From: Vibrio splendidus
Lineage (GTDB): Bacteria; Pseudomonadota; Gammaproteobacteria; Enterobacterales; Vibrionaceae
Length of the DNA stretch: 64,000 nucleotides
Reading direction: 5' to 3'
Assembly: GCF_001557875.1 (NCBI RefSeq)
Contig: NZ_LNRF01000001.1
Location: 1,178,001-1,242,000, forward strand
Part shown: one piece after another, positions 53,268 to 61,294 of the stretch
How positions within the stretch are numbered: the first letter of the stretch is position 1
How the letters are laid out: each line of letters opens with the position of its first letter
Made by a program: the position numbers and the translations under genes
The notes under the pieces: model-generated
What the model was told of the DNA's origin: nothing
The model's database searches: none
The model's input: only the letters and a program-made list of their open reading frames with translations

Positions 53268-54128
53268 TTGATTAAACGTTATCTCATCACGCTACTACTG
53301 GTCGTTGCCGCAAGCTCTGTGGTTTATAGCTATTACCAATCTTATTCGAGTAACCCCTGGACTAGAGATGGTCAGGTCAGCGCTTACATTGTTTCAATTA
53401 CTCCCCGAGTTACAGGGCAAGTAACTAAAGTCCATATTGAGGACAACTCACAGGTGGCGAAAGGCGACTTGCTGTTTGAGATCGACCCAAGCATTTATCA
53501 AGCGGCCTACAATAAAGCGTTGGCGACACAGAAACAGGCTCGCGCGCTCTTAGCAAAAGCTAAAAACGAAGAGCAACGTGCGTTGAACTTAGAAAAGAGA
53601 ACGCCTGGCGCTATGCCAGTGCTGACGTTGAATAACCTGAATAACGCGGTTGAGACAAACGCAGCAAACGTAGCACTAGCAAAAGCCAATGTTGAAGAAG
53701 CGCATTTGAATCTTGAATACACCAAAGTGTACGCGCCAACAAACGGTTACATCACGAACTTAAACCTACGAGAAGGCTCTCAAGTGGTCGCTAACACACC
53801 GGTAGTTGCATTAATCGATGAAGACAGTTTCTGGATCGAAGGCTATCTCAAAGAAACTGATCTGGTCAATGTTGGCCCTAACGACAAAGCGCTTGTCACT
53901 CTTATGATGCACAACGATATTCAATTAGAGGGCCATATCAGAAGCATTGGGTTTGGTATTGCAACACAAGACGGCAGCACTGGTAATGACCTTCTTCCTA
54001 ACGTGAACCCAAATTTTCAATGGATTCGCCTTGCTCAACGCATACCAATCAAAGTAGAGCTCGATAACGTGCCTGAAAACTTACAACTTCGTGTTGGCAT
54101 TACAGCTTCGCTCAAAATAATCAAATAG
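53268..54128 (+). CDS. HlyD-family periplasmic adaptor (AaeA-like)
   Basis: A 286-aa protein starting at TTG 53268 (TGAGG ribosome-binding site about 8 nt upstream). N-terminal anchor helix (about 3-20), biotinyl-lipoyl-like hairpin (VSAYIVSITPRVTGQVTKVHIEDNSQVAKGDLLFEIDP), a coiled-coil hairpin (about 75-145) and a beta-barrel domain (LREGSQVVANTPVVALIDEDSFWIEGYLKETDL). It links the inner-membrane FUSC pump to an outer-membrane channel, which is not encoded here. Confidence 0.92.
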   Translation: MIKRYLITLLLVVAASSVVYSYYQSYSSNPWTRDGQVSAYIVSITPRVTGQVTKVHIEDNSQVAKGDLLFEIDPSIYQAAYNKALATQKQARALLAKAKNEEQRALNLEKRTPGAMPVLTLNNLNNAVETNAANVALAKANVEEAHLNLEYTKVYAPTNGYITNLNLREGSQVVANTPVVALIDEDSFWIEGYLKETDLVNVGPNDKALVTLMMHNDIQLEGHIRSIGFGIATQDGSTGNDLLPNVNPNFQWIRLAQRIPIKVELDNVPENLQLRVGITASLKIIK

Positions 54129-54132
54129 TTGG

Positions 54133-55497
54133 ATGGCTTTTATGTTCAGTGCATCAACCAAAGAAGCCATTAAAGCGGCTCTCGCTATTGTTATCTCTAT
54201 CTGTGTTGCGTTGTGGTTTCAATGGGAGAAACCTTATTGGGCAGCAATTGCGGTTGCGGTCATGGCACTGAACGAGAGCTTTGCTCATTCAATAAACAAA
54301 GGCCACAACCGATTAATGGGCACTTTGTTAGGGACTGGTTATGCCTTTTTCTTGATTGCGATGTTTTCTCAGGACCGCTTTCTATTTCTGATGTTTTTCA
54401 CCTTATTTCTCGGTACATGCATCTTCATGTCGAGTGATGAAAAATACGGTTATGTCTTTTCTATAGGCTTTGCAGTCTGTTCTATCATCTCTTGCATGGG
54501 TGGATTCGATAACCAAATTACATTCTATTTTGCAGTGCTTCGAATACAAGAAACTCTATTAGGTGTTATCACCTTCTCGATTGTTTATCGTCTAATCTGG
54601 CCTGTAAATACTGAGCAAAACTTTATACAACGATTTGAAACAAGCAGAGAAACGCTGATAGCAGCAATGCGCGATACTAACGACCTTGATATAGAAGCAT
54701 TAGAGTCCAATACCGCTAATATTGAAAAGCTCTATCAACTGTTGGATTTGCCGCTCGCTGGCAGTTATCACCTAAAAGAAAATATTCACGCATGGCGTTT
54801 ACGAATCAACGAAATGGCGCATATTCAAGATCGTCTGCTTGAACTCGCCTCGGATGAACTGACTCAAGTTATTGATTGGGACACTCTCACCCAAAAAATG
54901 GAAAAACTAGAGTTAATGGCGCCAAACTCTTCATTGATTGATGATGTGCCATTTGTGATGAGTGAGAAGAAAAACGTTTCTTGGCACCATGAGCACCGTA
55001 CGTTTGTTCAACACCTAAATGAAGATGGGCGAAAAGTCTTACAAGGTGTATCGATGTTTGTCACATCGTTATTGGTTTGGATATACCTGCCTGTACCGGG
55101 TGGTTTTATCTTCCCGATGATTGCTGGCATATTTTCTTCAATGCTTCCAACTATGCCGCCGAGTGTTATTAAGGATGCGTTTTTTGGGGTTATTGGAACC
55201 GGCACGGTTATCTTGCTTCAATATATCTTTATCATGCCGATGATGACTGAATTGTGGCAATTGGCGCTGTTCTATTTCATCAACAGCATAGTGATATGGA
55301 AAGTGTTCGCGACACCTAAACTTATGGTGCATCGAATACTTGGCATAAACCTGCTGGTCGTACTGACATCTGGTGCGCTTAATCTAACACCGGTTTATCA
55401 AATCCAAACACCATTACTGATGTTAACTACATTGCTCATCATTTTGATGATAGGCAAATTATTCACTGACCTCTTTAGAGTCAAAAGTATCGCTTAA
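54133..55497 (+). CDS. FUSC-family inner-membrane efflux component (AaeB-like)
   Basis: A 454-aa protein. Two membrane blocks of four to six helices each (about 10-165 and 315-450) flank a cytoplasmic helical region, the FUSC layout (first block KPYWAAIAVAVMALNESFAHSINKGHNRLMGTLLG). In AaeB the complex exports hydroxylated aromatic acids. At 454 aa it is shorter than E. coli AaeB (about 655 aa) but has both halves. 4 nt after the adaptor gene, so one operon. Confidence 0.9.
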   Translation: MAFMFSASTKEAIKAALAIVISICVALWFQWEKPYWAAIAVAVMALNESFAHSINKGHNRLMGTLLGTGYAFFLIAMFSQDRFLFLMFFTLFLGTCIFMSSDEKYGYVFSIGFAVCSIISCMGGFDNQITFYFAVLRIQETLLGVITFSIVYRLIWPVNTEQNFIQRFETSRETLIAAMRDTNDLDIEALESNTANIEKLYQLLDLPLAGSYHLKENIHAWRLRINEMAHIQDRLLELASDELTQVIDWDTLTQKMEKLELMAPNSSLIDDVPFVMSEKKNVSWHHEHRTFVQHLNEDGRKVLQGVSMFVTSLLVWIYLPVPGGFIFPMIAGIFSSMLPTMPPSVIKDAFFGVIGTGTVILLQYIFIMPMMTELWQLALFYFINSIVIWKVFATPKLMVHRILGINLLVVLTSGALNLTPVYQIQTPLLMLTTLLIILMIGKLFTDLFRVKSIA

Positions 55498-55539
55498 TCT
55501 CAACACTCGCGTGGCGAAAATTGGGATAAGAAAAACAAT

Positions 55540-55562
55540 AAAGGCGCAATTAAGCGCCTTTA
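55540..55562. terminator. Terminator between efflux operon and DEAD-box gene
   Basis: AAAGGCGC/GCGCCTTT stem with a 5-7-nt AATTA-type loop, located between convergent genes. Suitable for both strands. Confidence 0.7.
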
Positions 55563-55606
55563 GAATGTCTATTGTTTACTGACTCATATAGTTTACTGAT
55601 TCTGGA

Positions 55607-56896
55607 TCAGTTGTTGTTTAGCCACACATCTTGGTTTTGTGGAGCTTTCTTCTTCTTTTTCTTCTTGCCTGTACCAGCCGGTGGCGCAATAGGTTTTAGT
55701 GCTGCGATCAATTCAGCTGTCGCTGCTTCATCCACTTCAAAGCCTTCAATTTGCTCACGATCAAGACGAATCTTGTTCTTCTTCTCGATGATTTTGAAGT
55801 GGTGGTAATCTTCGTGATCGATCAAAGATAGCGCAAGACCAACCTCGCCCGCACGACCACTTCGGCCAATACGGTGCATGTAGTCTGACGGGCTACGCGG
55901 TAAGTCAAAGTTGATTACTACTGGCAGCTTCTCAATATCCAGGCCTCGTGCCGCAATGTCTGTCGCGATAAGAACGTCAATCTCACCTGATTTGAAATCT
56001 TCTAGAATACGAGTACGTGAACCTTGCCCTTTATCACCGTGGAATACTTCAGCGATGATGCCGCGCTTGTAGAGCTTGTCTGCTAGGTGCTCACAGCTGT
56101 TCTTCGCATTAACGAAGATCAGAGCTTGGCGCCATTCGTGTTGTTGAATTAGGTGTGCGAGTAACGCTGTCTTGCGACCTTTTTCTACTTCAAATACACG
56201 TTGAACCAGTGTGCTCGCATTGGCACTTTGAAGTTGAACTTCAATTGGATCGCTTAGTAGTTCGTGAGTAAGCGTTTGAACTTGCTCTGGGAAAGTCGCA
56301 GAGAACAATAATGTTTGTTTCTTGCTCGGCAATAGCTTCAAGATTGCATCAAGTTCTTCGGTAAAACCTAGGCTTAGCATTCGGTCAGCTTCATCAAGCA
56401 CTAACGTTTTTACTTTGTCTAGCTTGATTGCGTTGCTTGAAATGAGATCAAGCAGACGACCCGGTGTTGCTACCAAGATATCAGTGCCGCCACGTAGCGC
56501 CTGCATCTGAGTGTTTACCGATACACCACCAAACACACACACCGTTTTAATCGCGCCGTTGAAATGTACAGCGTAAGATTTAACGCTGTCGGCCACTTGC
56601 TTAGCAAGTTCACGAGTAGGAACCAAGATAAGGCCAGAAACAAAGTTTCCTTTGCCTGAACGACGGTCCAGAGGTGCATCTTCATGAATCTTTTGTAACA
56701 GTGGAAGTGCAAATGCTGCGGTTTTACCTGAACCGGTATTTGCGCCTGCAATTAAATCGCGTCCTGCTAACACACTTGGAATAACTTGCGCTTGGATAGG
56801 CGTTGGCTGTTGGTATTCAAGCTCAGATAAACGAGCCATCAAAGGAGAGATTAAGCCAAGATCAGAGAAGTTGGTTGGTGTAGTGGTGTTAGTCAT
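55607..56896 (-). CDS. DEAD-box ATP-dependent RNA helicase (RhlE-like)
   Basis: A 429-aa protein with the full helicase set: Q motif (FSDLGLISPLMARLSELEYQQPTPIQ), I GANTGSGKT, Ia PTRELAKQ, II DEAD (LVLDEADRML), III SAT, IV IFVNAKNS, V ATDIAARGLDIEKLP and VI HRIGRSGRAG. A short C-terminal tail ends in a run of seven lysines, encoded by AAG/AAA-rich sequence, typical of RhlE/SrmB tails that bind RNA. Probably involved in ribosome assembly or RNA turnover in the cold. RhlE is the closest label. Confidence 0.92.
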   Translation of the reverse strand: MTNTTTPTNFSDLGLISPLMARLSELEYQQPTPIQAQVIPSVLAGRDLIAGANTGSGKTAAFALPLLQKIHEDAPLDRRSGKGNFVSGLILVPTRELAKQVADSVKSYAVHFNGAIKTVCVFGGVSVNTQMQALRGGTDILVATPGRLLDLISSNAIKLDKVKTLVLDEADRMLSLGFTEELDAILKLLPSKKQTLLFSATFPEQVQTLTHELLSDPIEVQLQSANASTLVQRVFEVEKGRKTALLAHLIQQHEWRQALIFVNAKNSCEHLADKLYKRGIIAEVFHGDKGQGSRTRILEDFKSGEIDVLIATDIAARGLDIEKLPVVINFDLPRSPSDYMHRIGRSGRAGEVGLALSLIDHEDYHHFKIIEKKNKIRLDREQIEGFEVDEAATAELIAALKPIAPPAGTGKKKKKKKAPQNQDVWLNNN

Positions 56897-57181
56897 TAAT
56901 TGCAGAAACTCAAAGCTAAAATAATAGCGCGCTATATTAACGTATTTCAGCAGTATTACGTAACTAAATCGCCCTTTCGCTTCGATTTCATCGATTAATA
57001 CCCATCAGAAACGAAGTTATCAATGTGAGAACGTCGCTACTCACCGTATCCAACTCGTTTACATACATTCTTAGCTTTATCATTGTCGCATTTGGCGTGT
57101 GACAGACCGTGCTCCTTATACAAAGCGAATTTACTGTAACTTCAATAAAGACCGCTATGCTTATATTTTTCTTTCAAATAC

Positions 57182-57212
57182 AAAAACGCCAGCTTCAGAA
57201 GCTGGCGTTTTT
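57182..57212. terminator. Strong bidirectional terminator
   Basis: AAAAACGCCAGCT/AGCTGGCGTTTTT with a 5-nt loop. It terminates the small minus-strand gene at 57252-57440. The stretch 56897-57181, upstream of the DEAD-box helicase, shows no gene I can support. Confidence 0.85.
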
Positions 57213-57251
57213 AATTCTGTCTTTCTTTTATTCTATGCGTTTACGCTTAGA

Positions 57252-57440
57252 TTAACGGTTGATACCGATATCACGTTGCATGTGACCAGATAGGTCGCTT
57301 GCGTAGTAACTACGTGGAGAGTTGTCTACGAAAAGAATATCGAAAATGTGTGCAATCAATCCTTTGAAGTTAACCGAGTAGGTCTTCTTATCCATAGAGT
57401 TAGGAACAGCGATAGTATTCATTTGTACTGCTTGAGCCAT
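57252..57440 (-). CDS. 62-aa protein with a DUF1127-like C-terminal motif
   Basis: Starts MAQAVQMNTIAVPNSMDKKT with ribosome-binding site GAGG 6 nt before the ATG, and is followed by a strong terminator, so I accept it as a gene. The end YYASDLSGHMQRDIGINR resembles the DUF1127 signature (LxxLdd.lLrDIGlxR), a motif found in short regulatory or RNA-binding proteins. The N-terminal half does not match that family. The 313-bp gap upstream (57441-57753) holds its promoter region and nothing else I can call. Function unknown. Confidence 0.7.
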   Translation of the reverse strand: MAQAVQMNTIAVPNSMDKKTYSVNFKGLIAHIFDILFVDNSPRSYYASDLSGHMQRDIGINR

Positions 57441-57753
57441 GATTGCCTCTCTATAAATTTATTAATGTGTTTCGTTCTGATGACAAGAATAATAGGTGAT
57501 CTTTTGCAGGTTAAAAAATGACTAAAATTAGATTTTGGGATTAGTTTTTCTAACAAAACAAACCATTAACAACACCACAAAATAGATATGCACAGCATGT
57601 GAGTATAAATTCAATATGGTGTTTAAATCATGCATTTAGTACAAATACCCCGCAAACAACAGTGGCCAATGTCACATAAAATTTACATAAATAAATTTTC
57701 CACTTCATCAACCACGTGTTCATTATCAACTTTTCGATAAGTTATATTTGTTT

Positions 57754-58755
57754 TTAATTTACTTGTTCAATACCTGGCTTCTTCGCATAAATCGACGCTA
57801 TAACCGCAATCGTCATAGTCGAAATCAGTACAGCAAGTGACCAGTAAGTTGGGATAGCCCACTCACTGTCAACCAGTAGCATTTTCACACCGATGAACAC
57901 CATGATGAATGCCAGTGCCGGTTTCAAGTAGATGAACTTATCCATCATGCCTTGCAGTACAAAATACAACGAACGAAGGCCAAGTAGCGCAAATACGTTT
58001 GCTGCTAATACCAAGAACGGTTCTTGTGTTACCGCAAAGATCGCAGGGATAGAGTCCAATGCAAACATCACGTCCATCACTGCGATCGCTCCGATGACCA
58101 ACATCATTGGAGTGAATGCCCATTTAGCACCCTGTTTAACCATTAATGCAGGGCCATGGAAATCCTCGGTTACCGGCATCACTTTACGAAGTAGCTTTTC
58201 AGGCAGTGTATTCACACTCTCCTCTTCGCCTTTGTCTAATGCCAGCTTAATACCTGTACCAATCAAGAACGCAGCGAACACGTAAAGCACCCAGTGGTAT
58301 TCCGCCAATAGCTGTGCGCCTAGTGCAATCATAATTGCACGAAGCACCAATGCACCAATTACCCCCCAAAGAAGCGCACGAGGTCTTAGATGCTCAGGAA
58401 CTTGGTATTGAGCAAAGATCATCGCAAAAACAAACAAGTTGTCTACGCTAAGGGATTTTTCTAACAAGTAACCCGTAATGAATGACACGGTTGCTTTTTG
58501 CGCTGTGTAGTCACTATTCGGCGCATAAATGTCCCAAAATAGGTAAATAGAGCCAGCAAACAAAAACGCAAGTACAAACCAGAAAACACTCCAGATTGCC
58601 GCTTTCTTGATAGTAACGTTACCGCCACGAGTCTGATAGATATCAATAGAGACGAGAATAACCGTCAGTAGGAAAAAGCCCGCATAAGTCGTCATGATTG
58701 GCGATGAAAAAAAGGATTCACTATTGGTAGATAATAGAGATTGAGTTGAGTTCAT
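57754..58755 (-). CDS. TerC/Alx-family membrane protein
   Basis: A 333-aa protein from ATG 58755, with GGAGGA just upstream; an upstream extension in the same frame runs through the leader hairpin and is not coding. Nine or so transmembrane helices with the TerC signatures LLEKSLSVDNLFVFAMIF and AVMDVMFALDSIPAIFAVTQEPFLV, whose acidic residues are proposed metal ligands. Alx/TerC proteins export Mn2+ in several bacteria. The leader contains a yybP-ykoY-type riboswitch, which fits a manganese-efflux role, though Alx is also alkali-induced in E. coli. Confidence 0.92.
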   Translation of the reverse strand: MNSTQSLLSTNSESFFSSPIMTTYAGFFLLTVILVSIDIYQTRGGNVTIKKAAIWSVFWFVLAFLFAGSIYLFWDIYAPNSDYTAQKATVSFITGYLLEKSLSVDNLFVFAMIFAQYQVPEHLRPRALLWGVIGALVLRAIMIALGAQLLAEYHWVLYVFAAFLIGTGIKLALDKGEEESVNTLPEKLLRKVMPVTEDFHGPALMVKQGAKWAFTPMMLVIGAIAVMDVMFALDSIPAIFAVTQEPFLVLAANVFALLGLRSLYFVLQGMMDKFIYLKPALAFIMVFIGVKMLLVDSEWAIPTYWSLAVLISTMTIAVIASIYAKKPGIEQVN

Positions 58756-58800
58756 TATTCCTCCGGGCGGAAGAACTGTACAAAGACCTTCCGCAAACAA
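58756..58800 (-). promoter_or_regulatory. Leader hairpin controlling the terC ribosome-binding site
   Basis: On the minus strand GCGGAAG (58794-58788) pairs with CTTCCGC (58773-58767). The downstream arm can instead pair with the Shine-Dalgarno region: TTCTTCCG (58775-58768) against CGGAGGAA (58765-58758), with one G-U pair. The two structures are mutually exclusive, so ligand-driven switching of translation is plausible. Confidence 0.55.
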
Positions 58801-58834
58801 AGCATATCAAGTTCCATTACGGATCTTGACTGTG

Positions 58835-58945
58835 ATTGCGTTGGTCTCGTTGAAGTGAAATATGGGATTTCACCTTTACATACCGGATAGACTCTTGGCC
58901 TAACGAGATGACGATATGTAAACTTGCGCTAACTACTCCCCAAAC
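58835..58945 (-). promoter_or_regulatory. yybP-ykoY (Mn2+) riboswitch aptamer upstream of terC
   Basis: On the minus strand the hallmark GGGGAGTAG occurs at 58941-58933, and AACGAGACC at 58852-58843 falls where the second conserved loop (ACGAGAC-like) is expected. They are about 80 nt apart, with pairing segments between. The order aptamer, switch hairpin, ribosome-binding site, terC matches the E. coli alx leader. Boundaries are approximate because I could not run a covariance model. Confidence 0.8.
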
Positions 58946-59002
58946 GCGTGGATAATAATCCTCTGATTGTGTTTCGTCTATATAAATTTGCACAGAAAAA
59001 GC

Positions 59003-59029
59003 AAAAAAGGAGCGATCTGCTCCTTTTTT
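59003..59029. terminator. Terminator between small ORF and terC leader
   Basis: Perfect 11-bp stem AAAAAAGGAGC/GCTCCTTTTTT with a 5-nt loop. It lies downstream of the 31-aa ORF (minus) and upstream of the riboswitch, so it isolates the two units. Confidence 0.8.
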
Positions 59030-59118
59030 ATTTCTGCCACTTACGCTTGTTATAGCGTGTATTGATAATAGGAATACTGCGGCTGTTCAAAAACCAATCT
59101 TATTCAGCACGCAAACCA

Positions 59119-59214
59119 TTACAAACCTGTAGTCGGCACCAAATACACTAACGCTGACCAAACTGATACCCAACCAACAACCGCTACCGCATCTAACCAA
59201 TCTTTCTTATCCAT
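59119..59214 (-). CDS. Candidate 31-aa single-pass membrane protein
   Basis: MDKKDWLDAVAVVGWVSVWS followed by ALVYLVPTTGL. Ribosome-binding site GGAG about 7 nt before the ATG (GTGGAGATATGC-ATG). An acidic and basic N-terminus is followed by one hydrophobic helix at about 9-27. A perfect terminator lies 90 nt downstream. No recognised family, so the call is on structure and signals only. Confidence 0.5.
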   Translation of the reverse strand: MDKKDWLDAVAVVGWVSVWSALVYLVPTTGL

Positions 59215-59316
59215 GCATATCTCCACAACAAGGCGACCTGCAGAGATGAAGCATAAACAATGCCAATTTTATAAATAACCCCAAGTAATAATTCTAAGTG
59301 CCCGTATCAACCGTGA

Positions 59317-61056
59317 TTATCTAAAACACTCCATGCAATTCAACGGTTCAGTGTGTTGAAGCGACTCTGGGTGGTCTTGCAGAAACTCAATGAAGCAGTC
59401 TGCCATAGAGTCAGTGGTTACCGTGCCATCGCCTATCATATCCAACACGGCGTTATAGCCCTCTTTCCCTTTCATTGTGTAGGCAGACGACGCGCCACGG
59501 TAAATACGGTTGCGAGAAACAGTTTGCCAACCCGATTCATCAGAGTGGATTTCTAGATGGTGAATCCTATGCCCTAAAGGCGCTTCTTTGTGGTAACAAA
59601 ACCTCAGGTTGTGCGTATAAGGGAAACTGCCAGACCCCGTTCCCACGACGCCATTATCAATCGCGTTATTGATTGCACCTTCAAGCATGCCAGCGATCGT
59701 TTCACCTTTTACTTCATACACACCAATGGGTACGGCAAACGGTAGTAGTTTTCCGGCAATATCGGCAACAGAAACATCGCCGCTATTTAGTGAATTTCTA
59801 ACACCACCTGCGTTGTGAATGGCAAAGTCAACCTGATGGCCTTTCTTGTTCATTAGATGATGAAATGATTGAGCAACCAAGGGGGCTAGTTGGCTCGGGC
59901 CTTTGTCATCTGGGATACGTACATGGCGAAGTTTAGTATCTGCATGAGCAATCACTTGTTGCTGAAGTTTTCGAACTCGCGGCTGGTATTTATCCGTCAG
60001 AATGCTCTGCAATTCAGGATCTTTCTTACACACTGCGATATTGGGGTGATTGTTTAAAAACTCACACGCCATATCATGTGCGTCGTCTTGCCCTACTTCA
60101 CTCAATTTCGCGTCTATAAAGAGTCGACGACCTAATAACAGTTCGTTCTTACCATTAAAGTGTGTCACTTTGCCTTGAGCATCGAACTCGATTTCACAGT
60201 GGCCTAAGCTCATGGCGTGGAAACCCGCTTGCACAACATAGGTATCGCCAATTTTCACACCGTATTCATCATCCTTAACTAAGCCGATATCAGAGAAATC
60301 ACCTTGTAAGCGATGACTGTGGCCACCAACAATCACACCGATACCTTTCACATTCGCAGCTAGCTCTAAGTCGGCTTCATAACCAAGGTGACTAAGTAAC
60401 ACAATCTTGTTGATGCCTGCTTGATGGATTTGCTCAATGGTCGCTTTTGCTGTTTCCAAAGCATTCTCAAACGGTGTATCGATATCTGGGTTAGCGATGC
60501 CTGCCATCTTGTCGATGCTTAAACCGAATATTGCGACCTTTTCGCCATCAAACTCTTTCGTTATAAAAGAAGCACTTCGCGTTTCAGGTAGATAAGGCTT
60601 AACAATTTCGTTGTCCGCCAACGTATGAGTTTTATTGATATCCTCATTCGATAGATTCCAGTTACCGGCCAACAGTGGGAATTTGATTCTTTTCGCAAAA
60701 ATCGCAACGGGCTCATTACCCATGTCTAACTCGTGATTACCGAGCGTCATGGCATCTATATTAAGGGCATTCAACAAATCGGCGTTGGCTTTTCCCTTGA
60801 ATAAAGAAAAGTACAAAGTGCCCTGGAAGCAGTCGCCAGCGTGCAGGAACAAGGTTCCAACCTTCTGACGCTGGGCATCTTGTTCTATTTGTTTGAAGCG
60901 TGTTGAAATTCGAGCAAAGCCACCAGCACTGACATAAGGTTCAATGATGTGGTTGTTCATTTTAAGTGATAGCTGTAACGAGGTTGGTTCAAAGTATGAG
61001 TGGGTGTCGTTGATGTGTGCCAATACTATTTTTGTCGGCTTATTCTTTTTAGTCAT
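59317..61056 (-). CDS. 5'-nucleotidase/2',3'-cyclic phosphodiesterase family metallophosphatase
   Basis: A 579-aa protein. Calcineurin-like N-domain (about 10-300: LAHINDTHSYFEP, LHAGDCFQGTLYFSLF, TLGNHELDMG, VLLSHLGYEADLE, IGVIVGGHSHRL) and a 5_nucleotid_C domain (about 360-550: DFAIHNAGGVRNSLNSGDVSVADIAGKLLPF, YRGASSAYTMKGKEGY). It hydrolyses nucleotide phosphates. The N-terminus MTKKNKPTKIVLAHIND lacks a signal peptide, so it appears cytoplasmic, unlike UshA/NutA. Short Cys-containing end (NCMECFR). Confidence 0.9.
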   Translation of the reverse strand: MTKKNKPTKIVLAHINDTHSYFEPTSLQLSLKMNNHIIEPYVSAGGFARISTRFKQIEQDAQRQKVGTLFLHAGDCFQGTLYFSLFKGKANADLLNALNIDAMTLGNHELDMGNEPVAIFAKRIKFPLLAGNWNLSNEDINKTHTLADNEIVKPYLPETRSASFITKEFDGEKVAIFGLSIDKMAGIANPDIDTPFENALETAKATIEQIHQAGINKIVLLSHLGYEADLELAANVKGIGVIVGGHSHRLQGDFSDIGLVKDDEYGVKIGDTYVVQAGFHAMSLGHCEIEFDAQGKVTHFNGKNELLLGRRLFIDAKLSEVGQDDAHDMACEFLNNHPNIAVCKKDPELQSILTDKYQPRVRKLQQQVIAHADTKLRHVRIPDDKGPSQLAPLVAQSFHHLMNKKGHQVDFAIHNAGGVRNSLNSGDVSVADIAGKLLPFAVPIGVYEVKGETIAGMLEGAINNAIDNGVVGTGSGSFPYTHNLRFCYHKEAPLGHRIHHLEIHSDESGWQTVSRNRIYRGASSAYTMKGKEGYNAVLDMIGDGTVTTDSMADCFIEFLQDHPESLQHTEPLNCMECFR

Positions 61057-61294
61057 ATTTTCTTCTCTCTTTGTCCCTTCATACTAGGTCGAGAATCATG
61101 ACAGAATCGTGAATTTTATGAAACTGCACTGCAAAAAAATACTCGAGATAGATCAAAAATCTGATTTTGCACCGTATTAATAAACAACGGGTTTTGTGAC
61201 AGGTGAGCATACCGGATTTGAATTTTTCGATTATGATTAAAGATATCTGTTAGCTTTCAAATAATTAGCAGAGCCTTCCGTTAGGAGTAAGCCT

